The translations under genes were made by a program, and so were the position numbers. This document shows, piece after piece, positions 42,182-49,581 of a DNA stretch of 64,000 bases. The notes below the pieces were generated by a model that worked only from the letters and a program-made list of their open reading frames with translations, made no database searches and was not told the DNA's origin. Location: the NCBI GenBank assembly GCA_039030555.1, contig JBCCDY010000008.1, positions 62,001 to 126,000 of the forward strand. The letters are read 5' to 3'. Source of the stretch: JBCCDY01 sp039030555. Lineage in GTDB: Bacteria > Bacteroidota > Bacteroidia > Cytophagales > Cyclobacteriaceae. How positions within the stretch are numbered: the first letter of the stretch is position 1; each line of letters starts with the position of its first letter.

Positions 42182-43802
42182 AATTCGGCGTCTAATCCGA
42201 ATCTTTTGACCATTTCACCAAAAGCAGGGTTTTTCTTTTTGAAGTAATCCATTTTTTCTTTAGCTGTATAAGGACGGTCTTTTTTCACCTTTTGCACTTT
42301 ATGGATAGCGATATCCAGCTGTTTATTTGATAGTCTTGTCCTCAAAACTTCCATCAACTCAGCCTTTAATGATTCCAGCATCGACTCCTGAAGTGAATTA
42401 TGGATTTCAAGAGTTATAATGTTTCCGTTTAAAGTTCTGTTTTGAGTTAGAAGATTATATTCGGAATCACGCCCGTCTTCTTTTAATTCTTCGGTAAATG
42501 AGTTCCATAGTTCATCTAGTTTTTGTTCTGAGAACTCAAAAACTTCTCCTTTACTTTCCGTCTCTTCTTTTTTCTGTTCTACCTCTTGTGCCTCTTCTTT
42601 AAGTGATGTGGTTTTTTTAAGCCCTTTTAGATTAACCGTTTTGGGAGAGGGCTTACTTTCAGAAGAATTAGAAGCCTTTGGTTGGCCTTCATCTTCTTCG
42701 AGGCTTAGGCTACTACTTTTTTTTTTAGTTCGTTTAGATCAATCTGTCCAACTTTTAATACCCCAGGTAGATGAGCCATCTTCATAAGAGCCAGTTCTAC
42801 ATGGAGCCGTTGATTCTTTGAACTTTTGTACTGAACGTCACAATAACTAGCCAGATTTAAAGCCGATAAAAGCAAGGATTGAGAGACTTGTTTGGCCTGG
42901 TTTTGATACTTCAATTTGATCTCATCCGATACTTCTAATAGCCCTAACGTTTGGGGGTCTTTACAGACCAAAAGGTTCCTGAAATGCTCTGCCAGACCAA
43001 CCACAAAATTGTGTCCATCAAAACCCTCCTTTAGTATTTGATCAAAGAGTAAAAGTGTTTCCGTATGATTTTCCCCGGAGATAGCATCGGTGATCTTGAA
43101 ATAATAATCATAATCCAGGATATGCAGGTTTTTGATTGTATCCTGATAAGTAAGCTTTTCTCCTGAAGAAAAAGTTACGATCAAATCAAACAGGGAAAGT
43201 GCATCCCTCAAAGCGCCGTCGGCCTTTTCTGCAATTAAATGTAGTGCCTGCTCCTCAGCTTCTATATTCTCCTTTTCAGCAATCTTTTTAAGATGTGATG
43301 TGATGTGCGCAATCTGTATTCTATTGAAATCAAATATCTGGCACCTTGAGAGGATCGTCGGGATAATTTTATGTTTTTCTGTAGTCGCCAATATGAAAAT
43401 CGCATACTCAGGAGGCTCTTCCAAAGTCTTCAAAAAGGCATTGAAAGCCGCATTTGAAAGCATATGTACCTCATCGATGATGTACACTTTGAATTTACCA
43501 GACTGAGGAGCATAACGAACTTGATCAACCAGGTTTCGGATGTCTTCTACTGAGTTGTTCGAAGCAGCATCAAGCTCATAAATGTTCATATTGTTGCCTT
43601 CTTCAAAGTCATTGATCATACGGGCAACTATTCTTGCACAAGTTGTTTTTCCAACACCTCGGGGGCCACAAAATAAAAGAGCCTGTGCCAAATGGTTGTT
43701 TGTAATCGCATTTTCAAGCGTCGTCGTAATATGCTCCTGTCCTACAACTTCTTCAAATCCCTTGGGTCTATACTTCCTTGCTGATACTACGAAATTATCC
43801 AT
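42178..43802 (-). CDS. dnaX: DNA polymerase III tau subunit (dnaX, full length by -1 slippage)
   Basis: The clamp-loader gene. The N-terminal AAA+ part (Walker A GPRGVGKTTCA, Walker B YIIDEVHMLS, sensor TTEKHKIIPTILSRCQ) is in frame 0 from ATG at 43802. After the ten-A run at 42717-42726, frame 0 meets a stop at 42705. Re-reading one A (-1) gives an unbroken frame to 42178. That frame adds a Lys/Glu/Ser-rich linker and a C-terminal domain ending GEMVKRFGLDAEF, for 541 residues. This C-terminal region is where tau contacts polymerase and helicase in other bacteria. The usual zinc-binding Cys cluster near residue 65 is absent. The protein is clearly DnaX; the slippage is an inference from frame and run. 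Confidence 0.85.
42705..43802 (-). CDS. dnaX: short, gamma-like DnaX product
   Basis: Normal frame-0 reading through the A run gives 365 residues ending LKKKVVA just past the slippage site. It holds the three AAA+ clamp-loader domains needed for ATP-driven clamp opening, but not the C-terminal extension. In Escherichia coli and Thermus the corresponding short form (gamma) is a real clamp-loader subunit. The alternative is a simple sequencing or mutational frameshift. Confidence 0.75.
   Translation of the reverse strand: MDNFVVSARKYRPKGFEEVVGQEHITTTLENAITNNHLAQALLFCGPRGVGKTTCARIVARMINDFEEGNNMNIYELDAASNNSVEDIRNLVDQVRYAPQSGKFKVYIIDEVHMLSNAAFNAFLKTLEEPPEYAIFILATTEKHKIIPTILSRCQIFDFNRIQIAHITSHLKKIAEKENIEAEEQALHLIAEKADGALRDALSLFDLIVTFSSGEKLTYQDTIKNLHILDYDYYFKITDAISGENHTETLLLFDQILKEGFDGHNFVVGLAEHFRNLLVCKDPQTLGLLEVSDEIKLKYQNQAKQVSQSLLLSALNLASYCDVQYKSSKNQRLHVELALMKMAHLPGVLKVGQIDLNELKKKVVA
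42717..42726 (-). other. ten-A slippage site in dnaX
   Basis: Ten consecutive A residues on the coding strand in CTA-AAA-AAA-AAA-G context. They permit either ribosomal -1 slipping on lysine codons or RNA polymerase slippage. The frame-0 stop lies only three codons downstream. I see no strong Shine-Dalgarno-like element upstream. Only a weak 4-bp stem (GCCT with AGGC) lies downstream, so transcriptional slippage as in Thermus dnaX seems the more likely mechanism. Confidence 0.75.
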
Positions 43803-43927
43803 TGCTGAAAGTTAAAAATCTGTTTGGTAAAATTGACAGGATAATTTCATAATTTATATAACAGTTCCATTAAGATAAGACGATTAATCATTCTCTTTTA
43901 GCCCTAAAGCTTCGGCAAAGGATAGAG

Positions 43928-43955
43928 CTCGTTCAGATAATACCTTTCGAACGAG
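43928..43955. repeat. inverted repeat in the dnaX / 44046 intergenic region
   Basis: CTCGTTC and GAACGAG form a 7-bp stem around a 14-nt loop within the 243-bp divergent gap. Just upstream, 43904-43916 carries 13 bases identical, in reverse complement, to part of the repeat behind ssrA (45991-46003). No clear promoter is seen here. Confidence 0.35.
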
Positions 43956-44045
43956 GTTGAAGGCTCAAATAAGGTTTACCCTAATGGTATCAATTTAAAT
44001 AGGAGTGAATCATTTTACAACCAACTTGCTCAATATAGGAAAGTC

Positions 44046-44669
44046 ATGAAACCACTGTTTTTAATACTAGCATTTATGGTTTTTCTTTCTCCGGAATCAA
44101 TATCACAAACGGTATTTTCCTGGAAAAATCCTGATACTGTTCAAACCAACTTTAGTAAAATTGCAATAGTAGGCGTTTTCCCAAAAGAAGAACTGAAATC
44201 CACTTTTGAAAATGAAATCATACAAAGACTGAAAAAGCAAGGAGTAAATGCTATTGCTTCTATTGATGTATTGAGCCCTAACCTAAAAAAAAGAAATGCC
44301 GATTCGGAAAAAGTTATAAAGCATCTCAAAAGTAAAGGATATGATGCTGTTCTGATGGTTACCGTTTCGGGAATGAATCAGAAAAAGGAATACACAACGG
44401 GATCCATTTCTTACGCTCCTACTACTTATTATGGAAGGTTTGGTCAATATTACAGAACTACTTATCGAAAAACCTGGAGTCCAGGTTATTTTAGGCAGGA
44501 GCGTATTTTTTACCTGGAAGCTCATCTTTATGGCCTTTCAGAAGGTCATCTCGTTTGGTTATTTGAATATGAGTTAAGCAATCCGGATTCTATAAAAAAC
44601 GCTTCCAAGGCTTATGCGAAAAAACTGGTTAGGGCTGCTAAGAAGGATGATGTTTTAATCATAAGATAG
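44046..44669 (+). CDS. exported protein of unknown function
   Basis: 207 residues with a signal peptide (about 1-20, ending SIS before QTVFSW). The mature part begins with an alpha/beta pattern (FSKIAIVGVFPKEELKSTF, GYDAVLMVTVSG) of the kind seen in small periplasmic lipoproteins that resemble TolB N-domains. A Tyr/Gly-rich stretch (YYGRFGQYYRTTYRKTW) follows in the middle. The C-terminus is basic. I recognise no named family. It is tail to tail with the outer-membrane protein gene, 4 bp apart. Confidence 0.75.
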   Translation: MKPLFLILAFMVFLSPESISQTVFSWKNPDTVQTNFSKIAIVGVFPKEELKSTFENEIIQRLKKQGVNAIASIDVLSPNLKKRNADSEKVIKHLKSKGYDAVLMVTVSGMNQKKEYTTGSISYAPTTYYGRFGQYYRTTYRKTWSPGYFRQERIFYLEAHLYGLSEGHLVWLFEYELSNPDSIKNASKAYAKKLVRAAKKDDVLIIR

Positions 44670-44673
44670 ATAA

Positions 44674-45471
44674 TCAAAAACTGATTAAAATTCCATTCCT
44701 TACTGAATAAATAAAATTGTTGATGTTGATTAAAGGCCGGTCTTCATATTGCATATTTCCGGAGGCTACGAACGATAGGCGATTCGTGAGCTTGAATTCA
44801 AGAGAAATATCTACACTGATCCTGTTTCGCCAAACGTCACTAATATAATCGTAGCCAAACTGATGATAGGTCAGAAGGTCTATTGAGGTATGGTCATTAA
44901 AATCATAATGGGTTCGGATATAATTATTGAATTTTGGAAGATCCCTAATTCTAAGTCCACTACCTTCTTCAAAAGGCTGCCACTCTTCTCTTTCATACAT
45001 CAATCCACTTCCAATGTAGAACTTTGACTGTTTTTTTTCGTAGAGCCGATACTTCACCCCTGAACCAATCAAAAACCTGAGTTGCATATTTCTACTCCGA
45101 TCGTATTGCAATTGGGTAAAACTCTCCAATGATAGTCTCTTCTTTCTAAAAAAATTAGCTCTTAGATGACCATACCCCGTATTAATTGAGGCCGCACCAG
45201 TCGCTGTGAAATTCTCGAAACTACTCAGCACATAATAGGCATGTTTTTCAGAAACGTAGATCAGGTCGGATGAAGCCTCGATACTTCGGAATTCAGTAGT
45301 TTCCTCAGGGGTGGAGCTTCTGTTATTCAAACTAAAGTTAAAGCCTATGCTTCCGATAAAATATCCTGACGAATCGGCAGTGATATCTCCCTTTCTGATC
45401 TTTAATATCTGGGCATTCAGGGCAGTTATTGAAATAATCTGGATGAAAAGAACAATACTTAAACGCTTCAT
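44674..45471 (-). CDS. DUF481-like outer membrane beta-barrel protein
   Basis: 265 residues with a signal peptide (about 1-20, ending LNAQ). The rest is a run of alternating hydrophobic/polar strands with aromatic girdle residues (GSGVKYRLYEKKQSKFYIG, HYDFNDHTSIDLLTYHQF), ending in Phe as outer-membrane barrels do. The pattern matches the DUF481/YdiY salt-induced protein family. Role unknown. It is a single-gene unit upstream of the ssrA region on the opposite strand. Confidence 0.75.
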   Translation of the reverse strand: MKRLSIVLFIQIISITALNAQILKIRKGDITADSSGYFIGSIGFNFSLNNRSSTPEETTEFRSIEASSDLIYVSEKHAYYVLSSFENFTATGAASINTGYGHLRANFFRKKRLSLESFTQLQYDRSRNMQLRFLIGSGVKYRLYEKKQSKFYIGSGLMYEREEWQPFEEGSGLRIRDLPKFNNYIRTHYDFNDHTSIDLLTYHQFGYDYISDVWRNRISVDISLEFKLTNRLSFVASGNMQYEDRPLININNFIYSVRNGILISF

Positions 45472-45584
45472 TTAGTTTTCTTAGATTTGTGGTCAGAAGT
45501 TTGAGCGAAATTAATAAGTAGCAAGTAACCTTAAAGTGCTTGCTATCGTTATTTGCATGTTCAAATAAGAGTTCATTGAAATAT

Positions 45585-45983
45585 GGGGCCGACCGGTTTT
45601 GACAGGATGAGTAGTTGCGAATGTAAGCATGCAGGCTCATTGGATGAGAGCCTTGAAAGATAGTCCGATTTTATAATTGGCGAAGATAACTACGCCATGG
45701 CTGCATAATCTCTGATTAAATCGAGATCATGCTTAGGGTTGAGCATAAGATGCTCCCCGGCCACATCCCACAAACTTTCCGTTTCGTAAGGTTTGAAATT
45801 GGGATGTCGAAATACGGAACTAGTTTGTATAATGCTGTGGTATACGAGCGAAACTAAAGCAGATAAGGCCGGACTTGGTTGTTTTTCACCGGGTTCTGTT
45901 CGAAAAATCAAGAAAAACTAAGCATGTAGAAAGTCCGACGATTGCCTTCTCTGGACGCGGGTTCGAATCCCGCCGGCTCCACC
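45585..45983 (+). ncRNA. ssrA: tmRNA (ssrA)
   Basis: The one-piece tmRNA rescues stalled ribosomes and tags their products for proteolysis. The 5' end GGGGCCGACCGGTTTTGACA and the 3' end with the T-arm GGGTTCGAATCCC and CGGCTCC form the tRNA-like acceptor stem (GGGGCCG pairs with CGGCTCC). The tag reading frame is 45679-45708 and encodes GEDNYAMAA, to which tmRNA-borne Ala is added first. The final A of CCA is not encoded (CC then T), so it is probably added after transcription. Confidence 0.95.
45679..45708 (+). other. tmRNA proteolysis tag frame
   Basis: Resume codon GGC at 45679, then nine sense codons giving GEDNYAMAA, then TAA. The ending AMAA fits recognition by ClpXP-type proteases and the tags of related bacteria. 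Confidence 0.9.
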
Positions 45984-45986
45984 TTC

Positions 45987-46014
45987 GCCCGCCGAAGCTT
46001 TAGCGTAGGCGGGC
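45987..46014. repeat. GC-rich palindromic repeat behind ssrA, probable terminator
   Basis: GCCCGCC (45987-45993) and GGCGGGC (46008-46014) form a 7-bp stem with an inner CGAAGCTTTAGCG loop. A T-rich tract follows, so it can end ssrA transcription. The GCCGAAGCTTTAGC core is a repeat I recognise from intergenic regions of many Bacteroidota genomes, and a 13-base copy lies at 43904. Confidence 0.75.
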
Positions 46015-46109
46015 TTTATCTTTTTTAGCAAAGCTTTCTTAATTCTAAACAGTTTTGCTAAGCTTCGGTGGAGGAAATCCACTTTTTTCGAATAAAAATT
46101 GATTCAAAT

Positions 46110-46333
46110 ATGTGGCATGTCTATATTCTTAAATGTCAGGATTCCACATATTATTTAGGTTGTAAAAACAATATTAAAAATAGGTTCAAAAGACATGAGA
46201 ATGGAGAAATTCAGTGTACTAAAAGTAGACTTCCCGTCAAATTAGAGATTTTCCTATCGTTCAGGATAGATGGAATACTTATCGGTTCAAAAAACCTCCT
46301 AGAGGTGGTTTAGGAAAGAATTTTTCATTTTAA
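46110..46333 (+). pseudogene. GIY-YIG endonuclease gene, frameshifted
   Basis: ATG at 46110 begins MWHVYILKCQDSTYY, the typical start of small single-domain GIY-YIG nucleases (here YYLG in place of YYIG), continuing through NRFKRHENGEI and TKSRLPVKLEIFLSF. The frame then goes wrong and stops at 46313. In the other frame, from about 46262, the expected ending QDRWNTYRFKKPPRGGLGKN can be read to a stop at 46331. One T appears to be lost from the TTT before CAGGAT. The tail is also diverged. It sits right behind ssrA and its repeats. Confidence 0.75.
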
Positions 46334-46351
46334 TTATATGCCAAAAAAATC

Positions 46352-47545
46352 TCAGTTTTTTGTTATAAAAAAAGTTATTGACGATCTATTGTAATCAATA
46401 TCCAAAGTTACGTTTCTATTGTCCTTACTTAGATTAGAAAAGAGATAATGCCTAAACCTTAAACCTAAATTTAGATTTCCCACTAACGTAGAGCCTGATA
46501 CCCCAGCAAAATAATTGCCTTGAACTGTATTAAAATCAAATAAATCGTCATTAATAATGGTTCCTGTGACTATAGGATCAACACCAATACTAGAGGTTCT
46601 AATAATTTCGCTAGAGGAGGTATTTAAGTTTATACTCATTCCAACTCCTACATGAGCGCGTATTTTAATTCTAGTATCTAAAATTAGATATCTAAAAGAA
46701 TATGGGACCGAAATACTAGTTAGATTAATAGAGGTATTTGCATTTTCATTCCTAAATTCTCTATCAATCTCATTAAATCCACTAAGTTTAATTTTTTGAA
46801 AAATGATCTCTGGCTGAATACTGAACCTACTCTTTTGACGAGGAAAAGTTATTGGAAAAAGAAGACTAAAGCTAGGACCAAAATGGTCTAACTCTCGATT
46901 AAGAAAAGTAAAATTGGTCTCTATATCTCCATTAGTTCTATCATAACCTATGCCCAGTCCAAAAGCAATTTTAAGCCAAGCCTTTTGATCTTTAAAAACA
47001 ATGTAGTTATCACTATTCCTATCATTATAATGAATCACTTCTTTTGTCAAACTCTTCTCATTGAATGATAGCCTTTCATGTAATTTATCTCTCTCAACCT
47101 CAGATTTTTCATTGATTACGTATAAAAAAACACCTTTCCACTTATTATCTTCTACAATTCTCTTGACACCTTGCCTAGTGGTAATGCTATCCTTTTTTTG
47201 TAACCTAAATGATACCCCATCATATTTAACAAAAAACATATCCCTATATTTATAAAGACTCAGTTCTCCTAGTACCAGAGCTTCTACGAAAACTCCGTCT
47301 TCTATTCCCGATGAAAAATATTTATCATCATACCCATATCCTATGATTTGATCTGGAAAATACTTTACTGTCTCTCCATTTAACTTGAACTTCAAAAAAT
47401 CATAGTTTTTTGTACTTGATCTATCTCGAGTCGTGCCTCTTATAGTATCATTTTCTAAAGTTATTATATAGCCATCCACGAAACTCTCTTGAGAATAGCA
47501 TACAAATGTTGAAATGCATGCTAATAGGACTAAATATTTTTGCAT
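46352..47545 (-). CDS. outer membrane beta-barrel protein of unknown function
   Basis: 397 residues with a signal peptide (about 1-18, ending CYSQ). The N-terminal half has a soluble beta-rich region (SFVDGYIITLENDTIRG). From about 190 onward, amphipathic strands are typical of PorT-like outer-membrane barrels (AFGLGIGYDRTNGD, IRAHVGVGMSINLNT, LNLGLRFRHYLFSNL). The gene looks more AT-rich than its neighbours and stands between ssrA and the DUF1800 operon, so recent acquisition is possible but unproven. Confidence 0.75.
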   Translation of the reverse strand: MQKYLVLLACISTFVCYSQESFVDGYIITLENDTIRGTTRDRSSTKNYDFLKFKLNGETVKYFPDQIIGYGYDDKYFSSGIEDGVFVEALVLGELSLYKYRDMFFVKYDGVSFRLQKKDSITTRQGVKRIVEDNKWKGVFLYVINEKSEVERDKLHERLSFNEKSLTKEVIHYNDRNSDNYIVFKDQKAWLKIAFGLGIGYDRTNGDIETNFTFLNRELDHFGPSFSLLFPITFPRQKSRFSIQPEIIFQKIKLSGFNEIDREFRNENANTSINLTSISVPYSFRYLILDTRIKIRAHVGVGMSINLNTSSSEIIRTSSIGVDPIVTGTIINDDLFDFNTVQGNYFAGVSGSTLVGNLNLGLRFRHYLFSNLSKDNRNVTLDIDYNRSSITFFITKN

Positions 47546-47806
47546 AAGTCAATTTTGGTCGCCTAAGTGGCTAAATTAAATCAAACATAGTTTCAATTGG
47601 TTATTCGCTGGTCTTTTTATTTTTCTTTCTTATTTTATTGTTAACTATAATTTTCTTCGCAATAAGTTTTTCGAGCACCTGTATTTTCATTCTCTTAGAA
47701 TCTAAACACATCTTCAACGCTCATCAAATATAAATTATTCGCCAATTCACAATCTCAAAAAAGTACAATTTTTACTTGATTTTAGTTTAGGGGTAATTTC
47801 TAACTT

Positions 47807-49579
47807 ATGGGTTTTTACGACATGCCGCTGACTAAATTAACAGGAACTTTAGGTGTAAAACGAGCAGCCCATTTGCTTAGGCGCTCAACATTTGGCCCCA
47901 GCAGAGCCCAAATCGATGAATTTGCCTTACTCAATGTAGATCAAGCGATTCCGAAACTTTTCAACCAAAACATTTCAGATCCCCAACTCCCGATAGATCC
48001 CGCAACCGGCACGGAATGGGTTTTATCGGGAACTACAGACGCTAATAGTGGCGGAAATGAGTTACAGGAGCTGATTCGAAAGTGGTGGCTGGGGCAAATG
48101 TTGATCAGGAATGAGTCCGATTCGGACTTAGACCTTTCCTACTCCAATCGTGAAAAGATCGTATTCTTTATGCATACATATCTGACCACAAAAGTATCTA
48201 CCGTTAATAACAGTAGATCCCTTTATTTTCAAAACCAGTTATTTAGGCTTTTTGCATTCGACAATAATTCCACGACCGTGACCGACGAAGTGAATTTTGT
48301 AGAGTTGACCAAGAAGATCTGTGTCGACAATGCCATGCTGAAGTTCTTAGATGGTCAGCTGAACTTGAAAAATAATCCGAACGAAAATTTCGCCAGGGAA
48401 TTACTAGAGCTTTATACTATTGGAAGAGGGCTGGAAGGAGCGCTTCCGACAGCCACTGAACCAGGTGATTATATTTTATTTACAGAACAGGATGTACAAG
48501 CGGCAGCTAAAGTGCTTTCCGGATTCAATAGCGATCGGGAGTTTGCTTCCATCGATCCCGACACAGGGCTACCAAGAGGAATTGCGCGCGGGGATGGAAC
48601 GGCCAACCAGCACGATAACGGCACTAAGCAATTTAGTGATCGATTAGGCAACAGAACCATCAGCCCAGACCCCACTTTGCAGCTGAATGGAGCCGCAACG
48701 GAGGAAAGTGCATTGGAAGAGATCAGTCAGCTTATTGAATTCCTCTACGAACAACGAGAAACATCCAAGCACTTATGTAGAAAGCTTTATCGTTTTTATG
48801 TTTACCATGAAATCACAGAAGAATTAGATGCCACGGTTATTGAAGATATGACCGATACGTTTATTTCAAGCGGATACAAATTGCAATCGGTTCTGGAAGA
48901 CCTGTTTAGCAGCCAGCATTTTTATGATGCCGAGGATGCAGTGGACGACGATAATTTCGGTAGTTTGATCAAGTCACCTCTTGACCTGACCGTTAGCACA
49001 TTAAGGTTTTTTAAAGTAGTACCTCCAGACTATGAGACCAACCTTACAGAGTTTTATGATTTCTGTGAAAATGTCTTAGGAATCATGAATGATCTGGGCA
49101 TGGATTTTTACGAGCCCTTCGAAGTGGCAGGTTATGCAGCTTATCATCAATTCCCGATCTACAATAGGAACTGGATTTCAACCAATTACCTGACCCGTAG
49201 ATATGATTTTATTCAAAATTTAATCGCCGTTCCGGGAACCGGAGGTATGGATATGCTTTCTGTTGACGTTCTTGAATACACTCGAAATGAATTTGGAGAT
49301 ACCGCAGAAAATGCCAGAATCCTGATTACTGATTTTTGTAAATACCTTTTACCTTATTGGGAAGAGCTTAGTTTTGAAGATTCCCCCACGGCGGAGATTA
49401 CGTCTGAAAGAATAAACTATTTTTTAAGGGCATTTCTTTTCACACCAATGATTGATGACATGCCTGAAGATGCCTGGAATTTTAGATGGAACAACCCTGT
49501 AGATGACGAGGTCGTTTTAAACCAGCTCAATCTGCTGCTGAACGCAATCATGCAGTCACCTGAATTTCAATTGATGTAA
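47807..49579 (+). CDS. DUF1800 family protein
   Basis: 590 residues of the DUF1800 family (KRAAHLLRRSTFGPSRAQID at the start, KNNPNENFARELLELYTIG and VQAAAKVLSGF in the middle, NAIMQSPEFQLM at the end). There is no signal peptide, and an in-frame TAA two codons before the ATG rules out an earlier start. Function of the family is not established; it is nearly always paired with DUF1501, as here 2 bp downstream. It is first of a four-gene unit. The preceding 261 bp hold no clear promoter. Confidence 0.88.
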   Translation: MGFYDMPLTKLTGTLGVKRAAHLLRRSTFGPSRAQIDEFALLNVDQAIPKLFNQNISDPQLPIDPATGTEWVLSGTTDANSGGNELQELIRKWWLGQMLIRNESDSDLDLSYSNREKIVFFMHTYLTTKVSTVNNSRSLYFQNQLFRLFAFDNNSTTVTDEVNFVELTKKICVDNAMLKFLDGQLNLKNNPNENFARELLELYTIGRGLEGALPTATEPGDYILFTEQDVQAAAKVLSGFNSDREFASIDPDTGLPRGIARGDGTANQHDNGTKQFSDRLGNRTISPDPTLQLNGAATEESALEEISQLIEFLYEQRETSKHLCRKLYRFYVYHEITEELDATVIEDMTDTFISSGYKLQSVLEDLFSSQHFYDAEDAVDDDNFGSLIKSPLDLTVSTLRFFKVVPPDYETNLTEFYDFCENVLGIMNDLGMDFYEPFEVAGYAAYHQFPIYNRNWISTNYLTRRYDFIQNLIAVPGTGGMDMLSVDVLEYTRNEFGDTAENARILITDFCKYLLPYWEELSFEDSPTAEITSERINYFLRAFLFTPMIDDMPEDAWNFRWNNPVDDEVVLNQLNLLLNAIMQSPEFQLM

Positions 49580-49581
49580 TT

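Noticed and set aside
42382..42704. Reading dnaX as a pseudogene with a separate small downstream gene at 42178-42381
   Set aside because: The -1 frame is open all the way from the A run through 42178, so the 67-residue piece is the end of the same long protein and not a separate gene.
45338..45911. Minus-strand frames of 100 and 73 residues overlapping ssrA
   Set aside because: One overlaps the DUF481-like gene's start and the tmRNA head; the other lies wholly in tmRNA. The RNA gene explains the sequence, and neither protein has a signal or a known motif.
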